Shown: piece after piece, positions 7,497 through 18,000 of the stretch
How positions within the stretch are numbered: the first letter of the stretch is position 1
How the letters are laid out: each line of letters starts with the position of its first letter
Assembly (NCBI GenBank): GCA_027486835.1
Contig: JAIXOJ010000103.1
Span: 1-42,569 of the forward strand
DNA from: Chitinophagaceae bacterium
Lineage (GTDB): Bacteria > Bacteroidota > Bacteroidia > Chitinophagales > Chitinophagaceae
DNA: 42,569 bases
Direction: 5' to 3'
Position numbers and translations under genes: made by a program
Notes under the pieces: model-generated
Database searches by the model: none
The model's input: the letters and a program-made list of their open reading frames with translations, nothing else
What the model was told of the DNA's origin: nothing

Positions 7497-8606
7497 ATGA
7501 AAGTGTACAAATTATTTACACCTACAAACGTGGGTGCCCTAGCATTGAAAAACCGAATTGTAATGGCACCCATGACAAGGTGCAGAGCCATTGGTAACAT
7601 ACCCAATGATTTAATGGCAACCTATTACCAACAAAGAGCCAGTGCTGGATTAATCATAACCGAGGGTACCTCGCCATCACCCAATGGATTGGGATATGCA
7701 CGCATTCCAGGCATTTTTACTGAAGCGCAAGTAGAAGGCTGGAAAAAAGTAACTAATGCGGTGCATAAAAAAGGGGGAAAAATAGTTCTCCAGTTGATGC
7801 ACACCGGCAGGATTAGCCACATACTTAACATGGGTAAGGGTACGCACATCATTGCCCCATCGGCTATTAAAGCTACTGGGCAAATGTGGACAGATGCCCA
7901 TAAAATGCAGGACTACCCCATGCCCAAAGCCATGACCACAGAAGATATTACTAGCACCCAAGCCGAATATGTAAAAGCGGCTAATAACGCCATCAAAGCA
8001 GGTTTTGACGGGGTGGAGCTTCATGGTGCTAATGGGTATTTGCTAGAAGAGTTTTTATCCCCCGCAACAAATGTGCGTACAGATCAATACGACGGCAACC
8101 TAGAAAATCGGTGTCGGTTTGTTTTGGAAGTAACAGCAGCAGTAGCAGCAGCTATTGGAAAAGACAAAGTGGGTATCCGTTTATCGCCTTATGGTGTTGC
8201 AGGAGATATGCCTAATTATCCAGAAATTGATGCTACCTACGATTTCCTTTCCAAAGAACTCAACAAACTAGACATTGCCTACATCCACCTAGTGGATCAT
8301 TCAGCCATGGGCGCCCCCACTGTACCTATTGAAATGAAAGAATTGATTCGTACCAATTTTAAAAACACCTTAATCATTTGTGGTGGGTACGATAAAGACA
8401 GCGCAGAGGCCGATTTGGAAAGTGAATTATGCGATTTGGTGGGCTTCGGAAGGCCATTTATCAACAATCCAGATTTAGTAGAAAGATTGGAACAAGGTCA
8501 GGAATTATCCCAAAACCTAAAAACCGACCTGTTTTATTCGGCAGATGCAGTTGGATACATCGATTATACTCCCTATAAAGTACCCGTTTTACACCTAATA
8601 GACTAA
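7497..8606 (+). CDS. Alkene reductase, Old Yellow Enzyme family
   Basis: A 369-residue FMN-dependent ene-reductase of the OYE/NemA type, which uses NAD(P)H to reduce activated C=C bonds such as maleimides and enones. FMN and active-site features are LKNRIVMAPMTRCRA (residues 17-31), LQLMHTGR (98-105, where many relatives have a tryptophan instead of methionine), and ELHGANGYLLEEFLSP (174-189) with the His176/Asn179 pair that holds the substrate carbonyl. VRTDQYDGNLENRCRF and GFGRPFINNPDLVERL also match the family. Length is normal for it. The stop is 7 nt before the YceI-like gene, so the two are very likely one transcript. Confidence 0.92.
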   Translation: MKVYKLFTPTNVGALALKNRIVMAPMTRCRAIGNIPNDLMATYYQQRASAGLIITEGTSPSPNGLGYARIPGIFTEAQVEGWKKVTNAVHKKGGKIVLQLMHTGRISHILNMGKGTHIIAPSAIKATGQMWTDAHKMQDYPMPKAMTTEDITSTQAEYVKAANNAIKAGFDGVELHGANGYLLEEFLSPATNVRTDQYDGNLENRCRFVLEVTAAVAAAIGKDKVGIRLSPYGVAGDMPNYPEIDATYDFLSKELNKLDIAYIHLVDHSAMGAPTVPIEMKELIRTNFKNTLIICGGYDKDSAEADLESELCDLVGFGRPFINNPDLVERLEQGQELSQNLKTDLFYSADAVGYIDYTPYKVPVLHLID

Positions 8607-8613
8607 AATAACC

Positions 8614-9186
8614 ATGAAAAAAATCATCCTATCCTTTATTGCAGTAAGCCTGCTCAGTTCTTTCAGTATAAGTGAAACCTTGTGGACACCGGATAACATG
8701 CACTCCCAACTCAACTTCAGTGCTACCCATTTTGGTATATCGCATGTGGATGGTCGGTTTCAATCATTCAGCATCCAAATGAAATCGGAAAAGCCCGACT
8801 TTTCCGATGCACAGATTGACATGACCGCTAAAGTCAATTCCATCAACACCGAAGTGGCCTATCGAGATGAGGATTTGAAAGGATTAAATTGGTTTGAAGC
8901 CGCAAAATATCCCACGCTAGTTTTCAAAAGCACCTCCTTTAAACATCTTAGAGGCAAAATGTACCTACTCAGGGGCGACTTAACCCTGCATGGCGTGACC
9001 CAAGCCGTTGAGTTTTACGCCACCTTAAATGGATGGGCAGTTACCATGACCAAGAAAAATACCGCAGGATTTACAGTAAGAGGCAAACTAAAGCGCAGCG
9101 ATTATGGGCTGGGAGGCACACAATTAGTTACAGGCGTTAGTGATGAAATTATGGTATGGACAAATGTAGAATTGGGAAAAAACTAA
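8614..9186 (+). CDS. YceI-family periplasmic protein
   Basis: 190 residues with a signal peptide of about 19-21 residues (MKKIILSFIAVSLLSSFSIS) and a YceI-like lipocalin domain. Family features are WTPDNMHSQLNFSATHFGIS, the DGRF strand, NTEVAYRDEDLKGLNWFEA, YPTLVFKST, and GDLTLHGVTQAVEF. YceI proteins bind polyisoprenoid or amphiphilic ligands in a beta-barrel pocket. It lies 7 nt after the alkene reductase. Co-expression with a quinone-related gene downstream fits an isoprenoid-ligand role, but that is inference. Confidence 0.9.
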   Translation: MKKIILSFIAVSLLSSFSISETLWTPDNMHSQLNFSATHFGISHVDGRFQSFSIQMKSEKPDFSDAQIDMTAKVNSINTEVAYRDEDLKGLNWFEAAKYPTLVFKSTSFKHLRGKMYLLRGDLTLHGVTQAVEFYATLNGWAVTMTKKNTAGFTVRGKLKRSDYGLGGTQLVTGVSDEIMVWTNVELGKN

Positions 9187-9214
9187 TTGAATCAATATTC
9201 CGTACCCTCAAATA

Positions 9215-9248
9215 ATTGTAGAGACGCACGGCAATGCGTCTCTACAAT
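9215..9248. repeat. Intercistronic 14-bp-arm palindrome
   Basis: ATTGTAGAGACGCA (9215-9228) and its exact complement (9235-9248) enclose a 6-nt loop. It lies between the yceI-like stop and the mqnB start. It is of the GTAGAGACGCA type dispersed in several bacterial phyla. It could attenuate or process the message between the two genes. Confidence 0.75.
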
Positions 9249-9273
9249 GGGAAATAATCCTTCTTTTTGCAAC

Positions 9274-9912
9274 ATGCGAATAGCCATTGTTGCCGCCACT
9301 GCTTTTGAAATGGAGTATTTGAAAGCTACTTTTCAGTCGAATTCCCAAATTAGTTTCCACATTACAGGTGTGGGGCTTTTGGCCACTGCGGTTGCTCTCA
9401 CCCGCATTGCTTTGGAACATCAGCCCGATTTCTTATTGCAAGTAGGCATTGCAGGTTGTTTTAGTGAGGAATTATTGCTAGGATCAGTGGCTATAGTAGG
9501 ACAAGACAAATGCGCAGATGAAGGGGTTTGGGAAAATAACCAGTGGCATACGCTCTTTTCACTCGGGTTTGCCGATGGCAACACCCCTCCTTACCAAGCA
9601 GAATGGTTGGTAAATAACTACTTAGCAACAAGCAATCCACCCACTTTGCCCATCGTATCCGCCATCACAGTGAATGAAATCACCACCAATCCCAAGCGAA
9701 TAGCACAGTATCAATCACTTTATAATCCCATGTTGGAAAGCATGGAAGGGGCGGCCCTACACTATGTAGGCAACTTGCTACACATTCCCTACCTACAAAT
9801 AAGAGGGATTAGCAATAGAATTGGAGAGCGGGATAAAAGCCATTGGCAAATACAATCAGCTCTAGAAAATTCACAAAAGGCAGCAGAAGCATGGATCAAA
9901 AGTTGTTTGTAA
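9274..9912 (+). CDS. mqnB: Futalosine hydrolase
   Basis: A 212-residue nucleosidase of the MqnB type, which removes the base from futalosine in the menaquinone pathway that starts from chorismate. I start at the ATG at 9274 (MRIAIVAATAFEMEYL). The frame extends upstream only through the palindrome and a TTG codon, which gives non-family sequence. Motifs are the glycine-rich GVGLLATAVAL, LQVGIAGCF, LESMEGAALHYV with the ribose-binding glutamate, and QIRGISNRIGERDKSHW near the C-terminus with the catalytic aspartate, typical of MqnB rather than MTA/SAH nucleosidase. It probably belongs to the transcript starting at the alkene reductase. No other mqn genes are in the window. Confidence 0.88.
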   Translation: MRIAIVAATAFEMEYLKATFQSNSQISFHITGVGLLATAVALTRIALEHQPDFLLQVGIAGCFSEELLLGSVAIVGQDKCADEGVWENNQWHTLFSLGFADGNTPPYQAEWLVNNYLATSNPPTLPIVSAITVNEITTNPKRIAQYQSLYNPMLESMEGAALHYVGNLLHIPYLQIRGISNRIGERDKSHWQIQSALENSQKAAEAWIKSCL

Positions 9913-10297
9913 AAGCAATCAAGGAGTATTGCGCCTACGGCAAATGGTACGCAGTAGAATTATTGCTTTTTCGCCCACGGCAAATCATACACAGGTGGTA
10001 TTCAGGTGTTTATTCTCAAATTGAAATAAAAGCCTGGATTGACTTCCTTAAAAATGTTCGCATTTCTTTATGCTGACTAAACGATAACTTACGTTATAAT
10101 AAAAGCATACCCTGATATCTTGGGTAAAATCAAAAAAACACAAGCAACAACTAGCTGCAACCCATCCAAATAAGATTGAAGTAGTCTAATCGCTCATAAA
10201 TCCAAACCTTTTTTCACCCTCAAATGACAATATTCTACTAAAATGTTTTGCACATCAATAGGATACCCTGTTTATTTGCGGACAAATTTTTAGTGAG
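9913..10297. other. Gene-free gap after mqnB
   Basis: I see no supported gene or clear terminator. The frame 9843-10076 overlaps the mqnB end and has no coding character. A short near-repeat (CGCCTACGGCAAAT and CGCCCACGGCAAAT near 9931 and 9972) occurs within it. Confidence 0.4.
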
Positions 10298-10849
10298 ATG
10301 ATGACATTAACCCAGTCTGAATACAACCTTTATTTGAATACTACGCTGGAGCTATTCTATTATGTGGCGCAAAGAACCAAGCTCATTCCACTATCTTATA
10401 GTTTTAGCGAATTTGTAAACAATACTACCAACCTCAAGTATGAAAGCAGGAATAAGTTTCTACAAAATCCTTCATTCTTGTATGATTATATTACGTCAAC
10501 CGCTGGAAGGTTAACAGATGATGAACTAGATATGCTAGAAGGTTATAGGAAAAAGATACAGGATCAATTTATTGTGTATAGACATTTGTCCAAACATACC
10601 ATTGTCCAAGCAAAAAGCAACGAACAGTTCTATGCCATCAAATCGCTCGGAACCCCATTGACCGAACTGATTGTGGACACACCAACCATTGTTGAAATGG
10701 TTATTTTACCTTTCAATGGTCAAATAGTTTACGATGGATTTGTGGTGAGAAATGGACCAAGCATCACTTTTGGGGCATCAATGCGTGCATCTTTTAATGC
10801 TGAATACCAAGCAGCTAAAAAGAATAAGCAGATATTAATGGAACTATAA
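10298..10849 (+). CDS. Uncharacterised protein
   Basis: 183 residues, start at MMTLTQSEYN (the second Met at 10301 is equally possible). It is soluble and has no signal peptide. The N-terminal half is helical; the C-terminal half has a strand-rich part with VEMVILPFNGQIVYDGFVV near 132-150 and ITFGASMRASFNAEYQAA near 156-173. That C-terminal style recurs in uncharacterised bacterial proteins, but I cannot name a family with confidence. It stands alone between gene-free stretches, and codon usage looks like its neighbours. Function unknown. Confidence 0.75.
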   Translation: MMTLTQSEYNLYLNTTLELFYYVAQRTKLIPLSYSFSEFVNNTTNLKYESRNKFLQNPSFLYDYITSTAGRLTDDELDMLEGYRKKIQDQFIVYRHLSKHTIVQAKSNEQFYAIKSLGTPLTELIVDTPTIVEMVILPFNGQIVYDGFVVRNGPSITFGASMRASFNAEYQAAKKNKQILMEL

Positions 10850-11062
10850 TGCCTCCTTCTGATTTATTTCAATGTCCTCGGACATTAAAGTCGGCAACTA
10901 TGGGTAATTATACAACAGCATCAACCTAAAAAAGACAGCCCCAACATCTTCGTAGTGCAATATTTGGAATAGACATTTTGTCATAAACAGCACATGAACT
11001 GACAAAAGGGACACTCGGAAATGGTTGTGCGTTAGAAAGAAATGCTATGGGTTCACCCAAAA

Positions 11063-11131
11063 ATGGTCGGGGGTCACTTGATTGAGCTCGGGGGGCAGAC
11101 CCCAACGCGCTTTTTAGTGACCCCCGACCAT
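11063..11131. repeat. 69-bp element with 16-bp perfect inverted ends
   Basis: ATGGTCGGGGGTCACT (11063-11078) and its exact complement (11116-11131) flank a 37-bp centre with a further GGGGGCAGACCCC hairpin. No convincing target duplication is seen. It may be a small palindromic element or strong bidirectional hairpin, and is unrelated in sequence to the other repeat families here. Confidence 0.75.
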
Positions 11132-11157
11132 AAAAATTGGACGCTGGTTCTCTTTAA

Positions 11158-11355
11158 CCTGCCGCTTATCAGAAAAATTCTGCCGCTCATTATTACTTGG
11201 TTGATGTAAGCGCACTTTATGATGCAACAAGGGCTGTTCAACTAGCCCACCAAGCATTTAATATTGGATACCTGCCCAAAAATAGCAGTGCATCAACAAG
11301 AATCAGCGGCAACAGTAGGAGAAAAAAAACGTACTTGAACTTCTTAAAAGTTTAA
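11158..11355 (+). pseudogene. Coding-like fragment without start codon
   Basis: An open stretch of 65 codons with protein-like composition (HYYLVDVSALYDATRAVQ, then AHQAFNIGYLPKNSS) that ends in TAA at 11353-11355 and is closed upstream by TAA at 11155. It has no ATG. It starts 27 bp right of the inverted-repeat element at 11063-11131. It may be the remains of a disrupted gene; the family is not recognised. A chance frame cannot be excluded. Confidence 0.25.
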
Positions 11356-12015
11356 CTGCTAGGTATTCCTGATACCTCTATTTAATTTGCTCAAAATATA
11401 CTATCTAACCAATCCAATTTTTCTGTGGAATATGGCTATGGGTTCAAGGTTATAGGATTACTATAATACCATTTCATCTCATCAAGAAAATAAACCATTG
11501 TAATTGTAGAGACTAGGCATGCCATGTCTTAAGGTCTTTACGGGTTTTTATTAGATAACTACTGAAAACTTTAAGTACCCTTTTGAATCATCACAAAAGC
11601 CCATCCTCATATCATTTTGTGCCAGTTGCTGCAACAATAGAACAACAGTACTAGCCCTTTTTCGGTATGCTTGAGCAGTATTGCATAAGGTTAATGCGAT
11701 AAGCAATCGAACATTGGTAGATTAATAGCGCCCACAGTATTCTAATCAACACAAAAAGGTATGGGGTACATTAGCTGGTGCAAACCACAATAGGTTTAAT
11801 CTAAAAAATAGTAAAACCAACGAAATACTGCCCAAGTCAAGCATTTGCAACAATTGAACTAGTAAGAACAAAGGGAGAGGCTGATTTTTACATCCTGATT
11901 ATTGCCTTTTTTTAAACGATTTGCTATGCCTCAAGGTAGAACTACCTCTCCGCCATTAGGAACGATTGCCCGTTCAAACCCAATAAATTTTCTACAAACT
12001 TTTAATGCTTGCTTT

Positions 12016-15000
12016 ATGAAAAAGATGTTTCCATCAAGAAACAAGAATGCGTCTGCCATGATGTGTTCATTTGCTATTTTATTAGTTGCTATGTTATTTG
12101 CCGTTTCAGGTTCTGCCCAAACAACTTATTATTGGATAGGAGGTTCTGGAAACTGGGCAAGTGGAAAGTTTAGTACTACATCAGGTGGTGGTTCTTGTTC
12201 TTGTACACCAGCAATTACAGACTCGGTTGTTTTTGATGCAAATAGTGGAACACCTACTGTTACGTTAACCGCCACTGTTCGTTTGACATCAAAAGGGATT
12301 TCTTTTAACAGCAGTAACGTCACTTTTGCAGGTGCTTTTACGGATTCCGTTGCCTACATGACTATCAATAGCAGTCAGGTTACGTTTGTGAACAATGTTG
12401 TAATCTCAACAGGGTTAACGATGACAGGAACCAACCCAAGAATAACTGAAAATGCTGGTTCAAATGGGCAAGGGTTCACTTTTGGTACGGGGGGGGCGTT
12501 TAGTTTAGTCGGCAACTCAACCACCAATTATTTTACGGGTAATACTAATTCTTATTGGACTTTTAATACTACCACTCCGTTAACCGCTTTTTTCAACCCT
12601 ACTACGATAACGGTCGGGAATCTTCAAGTTTCGAATGGCAACATAACACTCGGGAATAGCCTGAATGCAAGTAGAATGAATCTTGGTAGTTTTACTACTA
12701 ACCAGCAGCTAATTTTAGCTCCTAACGTTGTTTTAACATTAGGTGCAAATGCTACGTCTATTTTCTCTAATTCTGCCAGTGCAGGTGCTATCGATGCCAG
12801 TGCATCTGGTTCAAAAGTGACGTTGACTTCTGTTGGTGCTTCCTACTTACAAACCACTGGCAGAATATTCAAAGCAAATACTACCATCAATGAATTGGAA
12901 ATCAATATCAATTCAGGCTATGTATTCACTAGTGCTTTTCCTTTGACTGTAAATAAACTGACATTGACACAGGGGTGTTTTAATAACACAACCAACAATG
13001 TAACAGTATTAAATGGTGGTACTGTAACTAGATCTAACCAAAATGCAATTTTATATGCTTCTCCTAATTATGGTGCTGCAACCCTTCCAGCAAATGCAAG
13101 TGACCGTGTAGCTGTTGTTATAAACGGTTCTTGTAATTCAGGATTTGAATTGTTGCCAACTACTGGTACAAACAATGGCAAAATTGGCACATTAACCATC
13201 AACAGCACTTTTACATATACGGTATCGCAATCCTTTGCTGCAGCACCAACTCTAACAGCTGCTGGTGGAGGCTATTCTACAAATCCAGCAATAACTTTTA
13301 CATCTCAAAACTCTGGCACAAATGCAACTGCTTCGGTCGTAGCATTATCAAACGGTGGAGTTTCCACATTCGGGCTTACCAATGTAGGCAATGGCTTTAC
13401 AACAGCACCTGCCTACACATTTGCTGCACCAAGTGGACAAACGGCATGGGCGGGTGGCCAGAGTATAACAGCAACAGGAACTGTAAGAACAAATGCTAGT
13501 AAAGTGTATTATTCCACTACTACTGGAACGACTGTGGCTGGGGCTGGACCTACACATACTACGGGGGCTGTAATTGATGGTACAGGGGGTGTTACTTGGC
13601 AATATGTATCAGCTACTCCTGGCATTACAGCAACAGGTAGTGCAACTGCTCAATCAGGTACTGGCATACAAGTTGATGCACTGACTGTGAACGGGACACT
13701 CAACTTTGCCAATTGTATCACCCCAACTACATTGTCTGTAACGGGTTCAATTACTTTAGGATCATCTGGGGTAATTAGTGCCTCCACTCTTTCAAATACT
13801 GTTCAACATACCCTCAACGTAGGTGGTAACATTACTGGCGGTGGTGCTAGTAGTAGTATCAACCTGTTTAATGCAGCAACAAGGGGAATTAATTTAGTAT
13901 TCAACGGAGCTACAACTCAAACAGTTTCTGGAACATTTGGTACTTTGACTTTTGCCGGTCTTTCTACCTCTGGTTCTGGTACTAATGTTTTGTTTAGTAC
14001 TACTCCAACTATTTCAGGTGCTGCAAGTATCGCAGCAAACACAACCGTACAAACTGGGGTTACTATTAATACACCAGGAGGTATGTCCGTTTCAGGAACA
14101 TTCCAGCTAAATGCTGGTGGTTGGGTTCAAACTTCAGGTGCAGGCGCATGGTCCTATACAAACGGAACATTAGTTTTCAATAACACATCATCTTATGGCG
14201 TAGCCAATGCGGATGTATTTTGGCCTACATCAAATGGACCTACAAACGTTAATATATTACAAGGAGGATTAACGCTTAACAGCGCGAACAGAACCGTTTC
14301 TGGTGTTTTCCAAACAGCCGCAGGAGTAACACTTAATAGTTCTACCCTCACACTAAATGGTACTGCCCAACTTAATACCGGTGGATTCTTCAACCAATCA
14401 CCAACTTATGGTAGTTCTTCAACCTTAGTATATAATACTGGAACTACTTACGGAGTTGGTTCCGAGTGGGTAGCCAATGCTACTTCTGGTGTTGGTGTTC
14501 CACAAAATGTAACCATAGGTGCAACGGGGGTTAATAATTCTGGTTTAAGCTTTGGTAGTGCCTCCCAGTTCCGCCAACTCTTAGGTGACTTAACGATTAG
14601 CAATGCATCTACAGGTAATAGCCTTTCTTTAAGTAGTGCCTTAGGTGGAGATTTATATATTAGAGGTAGTTTCACCAATAATGGAACATTTACCCATAAT
14701 ACCAGAGCCGTAGTATTTAATGGTACGTCTAATTCCACAACACAAACAGTATCTGGTACATTCAACGGTTCAAGTACTACTAACTGTATTACATACTTCA
14801 CCATGAGTACAACTGGTACTGCTGGCGTTACATTGGCTACGCCAGTTAATGTATCTAGTACTTTAACCTTGAACAGTGGTATCATTACAACAACCGCTAC
14901 TAATATACTTACGCTATCAGGTACAATAGCAGGTTCAGCTAGTACGGGTAGTAATACTGCGCATATCAATGGTCCTTTGAAATGGACTTTTAATACTGCT

Positions 15001-18000
15001 AGCGGTACCTACACTTACCCAGTAGGTAAATCTGGTACCTTATATCGTCTTGCATTAACCACTCCTAACACTGGTGGTGCCTCCATCTCTACAACCGTAG
15101 AGGCCTTTGCCTCTGGCAATAGTGCAGGGGGTACTATAGATGGTACATTAAGTGCAGTGAGTAGCGAGTACTGGCAAGTAACTTCCTCGTCTGCCTTATC
15201 TAGTGTAGCTTCAGTCGCACTAACAAGTGGCTCTGTAAATAGTAGTTCAGTTGTTGCTTATGGTGATGGAGGTACATATACCACTAAAGGCGGTACAGGA
15301 GGAAGTGGAGGAACAGTTACTTCAACAACTAGCTTGAGTACACCTACAACACAATACTATTCCGTAGGTACATTGCCGCAGTTTTCTTTGGGTACGGTTG
15401 TACCAACTGCAATCTCAGGCATTAGTGGTCAAGCCAATGCCAGTGGTTATTACGGTCAAACTATTACCATCAATGGTTTTGGATTTACGGCCTCCCCTGT
15501 AACACTTACTATTGGTGGTGTATCAGTAACACCATCATCTACAAGTAATACAGCCATTGTATTTGCAGTACCTACGACTGTTTCTTCAGGAACATTGCAA
15601 ATCAGCCAAAGTGGTACAGATCTAACAACTACTTTCACTGTTTTAGGGTATGTTACCAATGCAAATACCGATTGGAACACAGCTTCTACTTGGTTAAGCA
15701 ATTCGTTGCCGACCGCAAGTAGTATTGTCACCATAAATAATGACATTACCGTTAATGCCACAGTGGCTAGCTCACCAGCTACGGTAACCGTTCAGTCTTC
15801 AAAATCTATCAGTGTAGGTGCATCTGGCGTACTTACCGTTAGTACAACCTTGACCAACAATGGTACAGTTACTACCACATCTGGGGCATCATTAACAACC
15901 ACCAACACATTTACTAACGCAGGTACCTTAACTATGACAGCCGGTGGTACAGTTTCTATAGGTACTAGTGGTACTTTAACCAGCACGGGAACCTTTAATC
16001 ACGGAACTGGTACTATCAACTTTGTAGGAGGTACACCCACCTATTCTGGTATTACCAATTTCGCAAGCGTAACAATTGGCGGAGGTGTAAACTTCTCTGG
16101 AGCAATCATTAATGGTACACTTAGAATAAATGCTGGTGGATATGTAAACACCACAGCACCAGCATACTCGGCTACAGCTACACTTCAATACAATACGGGT
16201 ACTACTTATGGCAGAAGCATTGAGTGGACAGCTTCATCAGGTACCATAGGTACTACTGTTGGTTATCCACAAAATGTACAAGTTAGCAATAACACTACAG
16301 TAAATATGCCTAACGGCGCAAGTTTGCCTGCATTAGGTGTAGCGGGTAATCTTACAGTAGATGCTGGGTCATCTTTATATATGGACTTTGGTACACCTGC
16401 AAGTACAGGTGCATTAACCGTGGGTGGCAATGTGGTGCTTAATGGTAATTTATCATTAGGCAATATTGCTGGCGGCGACCTATATGTAGGTGGCAACTGG
16501 ACAAGAACTGGCACTTTCACACCAAATGGTCGTGCCGTATTCTTTAATGGTTCAAGCAATTCTACCATAAATAGTGCTACCACTTTTGACTATCTATTAG
16601 TAGCCAAATCTTCTGGTTCTGCAACTATTACGCTTGGTGCAAACACAACTGTTAATCAAGACCTGACTTTAACATTAGGTATTTTAGATTATTCAACCTC
16701 AACAATAACAGTAGCTGGAAATGTTGCAGTGGGTTCAGGAACTATTGCAACCGCAAGTGCTGGACAATTGGTAATGACAGGAAATAGTAAAACTATTCCT
16801 GCCTTAACCTTAGGAAACTTCAGCATAAACGGTACTACCAATAAAGTAACTGCAACAGGTTTATTGACTTTTGCATCTGGTTCAACTTTGAACATTGGAT
16901 CAGGTGATACTTTAGATTTGGGAAGCAATACCATTTCAGTAGGTGCATCATTTACTAATACAGGTACTGGTGCTATCAAAACATCTAGTACAGCTACCCC
17001 TGCTTTACCAACAGGCAGAACATGGACAGGGTGGGTTATGCTTACCAACAGTTCTGCATCTCAGACTTTACCTCCTGGTACTTATAACAATATCGATTTA
17101 GACTATAGTACTCTAATCGCTAGAAATATCGACCAAGGTAATGGCATAGGCACTGGTACAATTAATATTTCTGGTCAATTAAAATGGTCAGGTACTGGAG
17201 CTATTGCCTTTAATAAAACAACTATATCAGCAGGAGCTACAGCTACTTTGCCTTTTGGGTTAACTTTTTACAATCTCACATTTAGTGGTGTAACTGCACC
17301 ATTATTTAGTGGTGGTACAGGTTCTACCATCAATATCGGGGCAACATTCAACCCTGGTTCTACAACCAGCTTACAAGCGGGTAATAGTTCAGCCATTATC
17401 AATTTCTCTGCACCTTCAGGTGGTGGGGTAGTGGTTTCTTCACAAACTGTACCTAGTTACGCTTATCCAAGCTTAACAATCTCTGGCAATAGAGGTGCGA
17501 TTTCTGGGGTTTATGGAACAGTAACAAGTGGCTCCACTTATCTCAATAATCTTCCAAGTTCCATTGCTGCTGTAATGACTGGATTAACCATAAGTGATAC
17601 TGCTGGCTTTATACCTGGTGGAGCCACTGTTTCGGCATTTTCTTCAGGACAAACATCATCCACTAGTACAGTAAGTAGCCTCAATAATGCAGTAGTGTTA
17701 TGGTCGCCCACAAATGCAACCACATTACCTGGCGCTGGTGCAGCTTTAACCTCCATCAATGGTACTGCCCAAGGTGGAACAGTTACTGTCCTTTCAACAG
17801 TTAATAACGCAACCACTTTTACCATCAGTTCTTATGCATCTGGAACAAACCCCACCTTGACGTTATCAAGTGTAACTGGTCTAGGTTTAGGAATGGTGGT
17901 CAATTCCGTTTCTGGCGGTTCTGCTGGTTTCACTGCAGGTGCTTTAATATCTGGCATCAGTGGTAACAATGTAACCTTCACTGGTACATTCTCTGGTTCG

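Larger units (their letters stand above)
10850..12015. other. Long gap upstream of the giant adhesin
   Basis: About 1.2 kb with no intact gene. It contains a 16-bp-arm inverted repeat at 11063-11131 and a coding-like fragment at 11158-11355. The remaining 650 bp up to the adhesin start is AT-rich with nothing I can support. The length fits a complex control region or decayed sequence. Confidence 0.5.

Noticed and set aside
9843-10076. 77-codon frame overlapping the mqnB end
   Set aside because: It overlaps mqnB in another frame and has no recognisable features.
11902-12015. Upstream TTG/ATG starts for the giant adhesin
   Set aside because: They would place 30-38 residues ahead of a clear signal peptide that begins at 12016.
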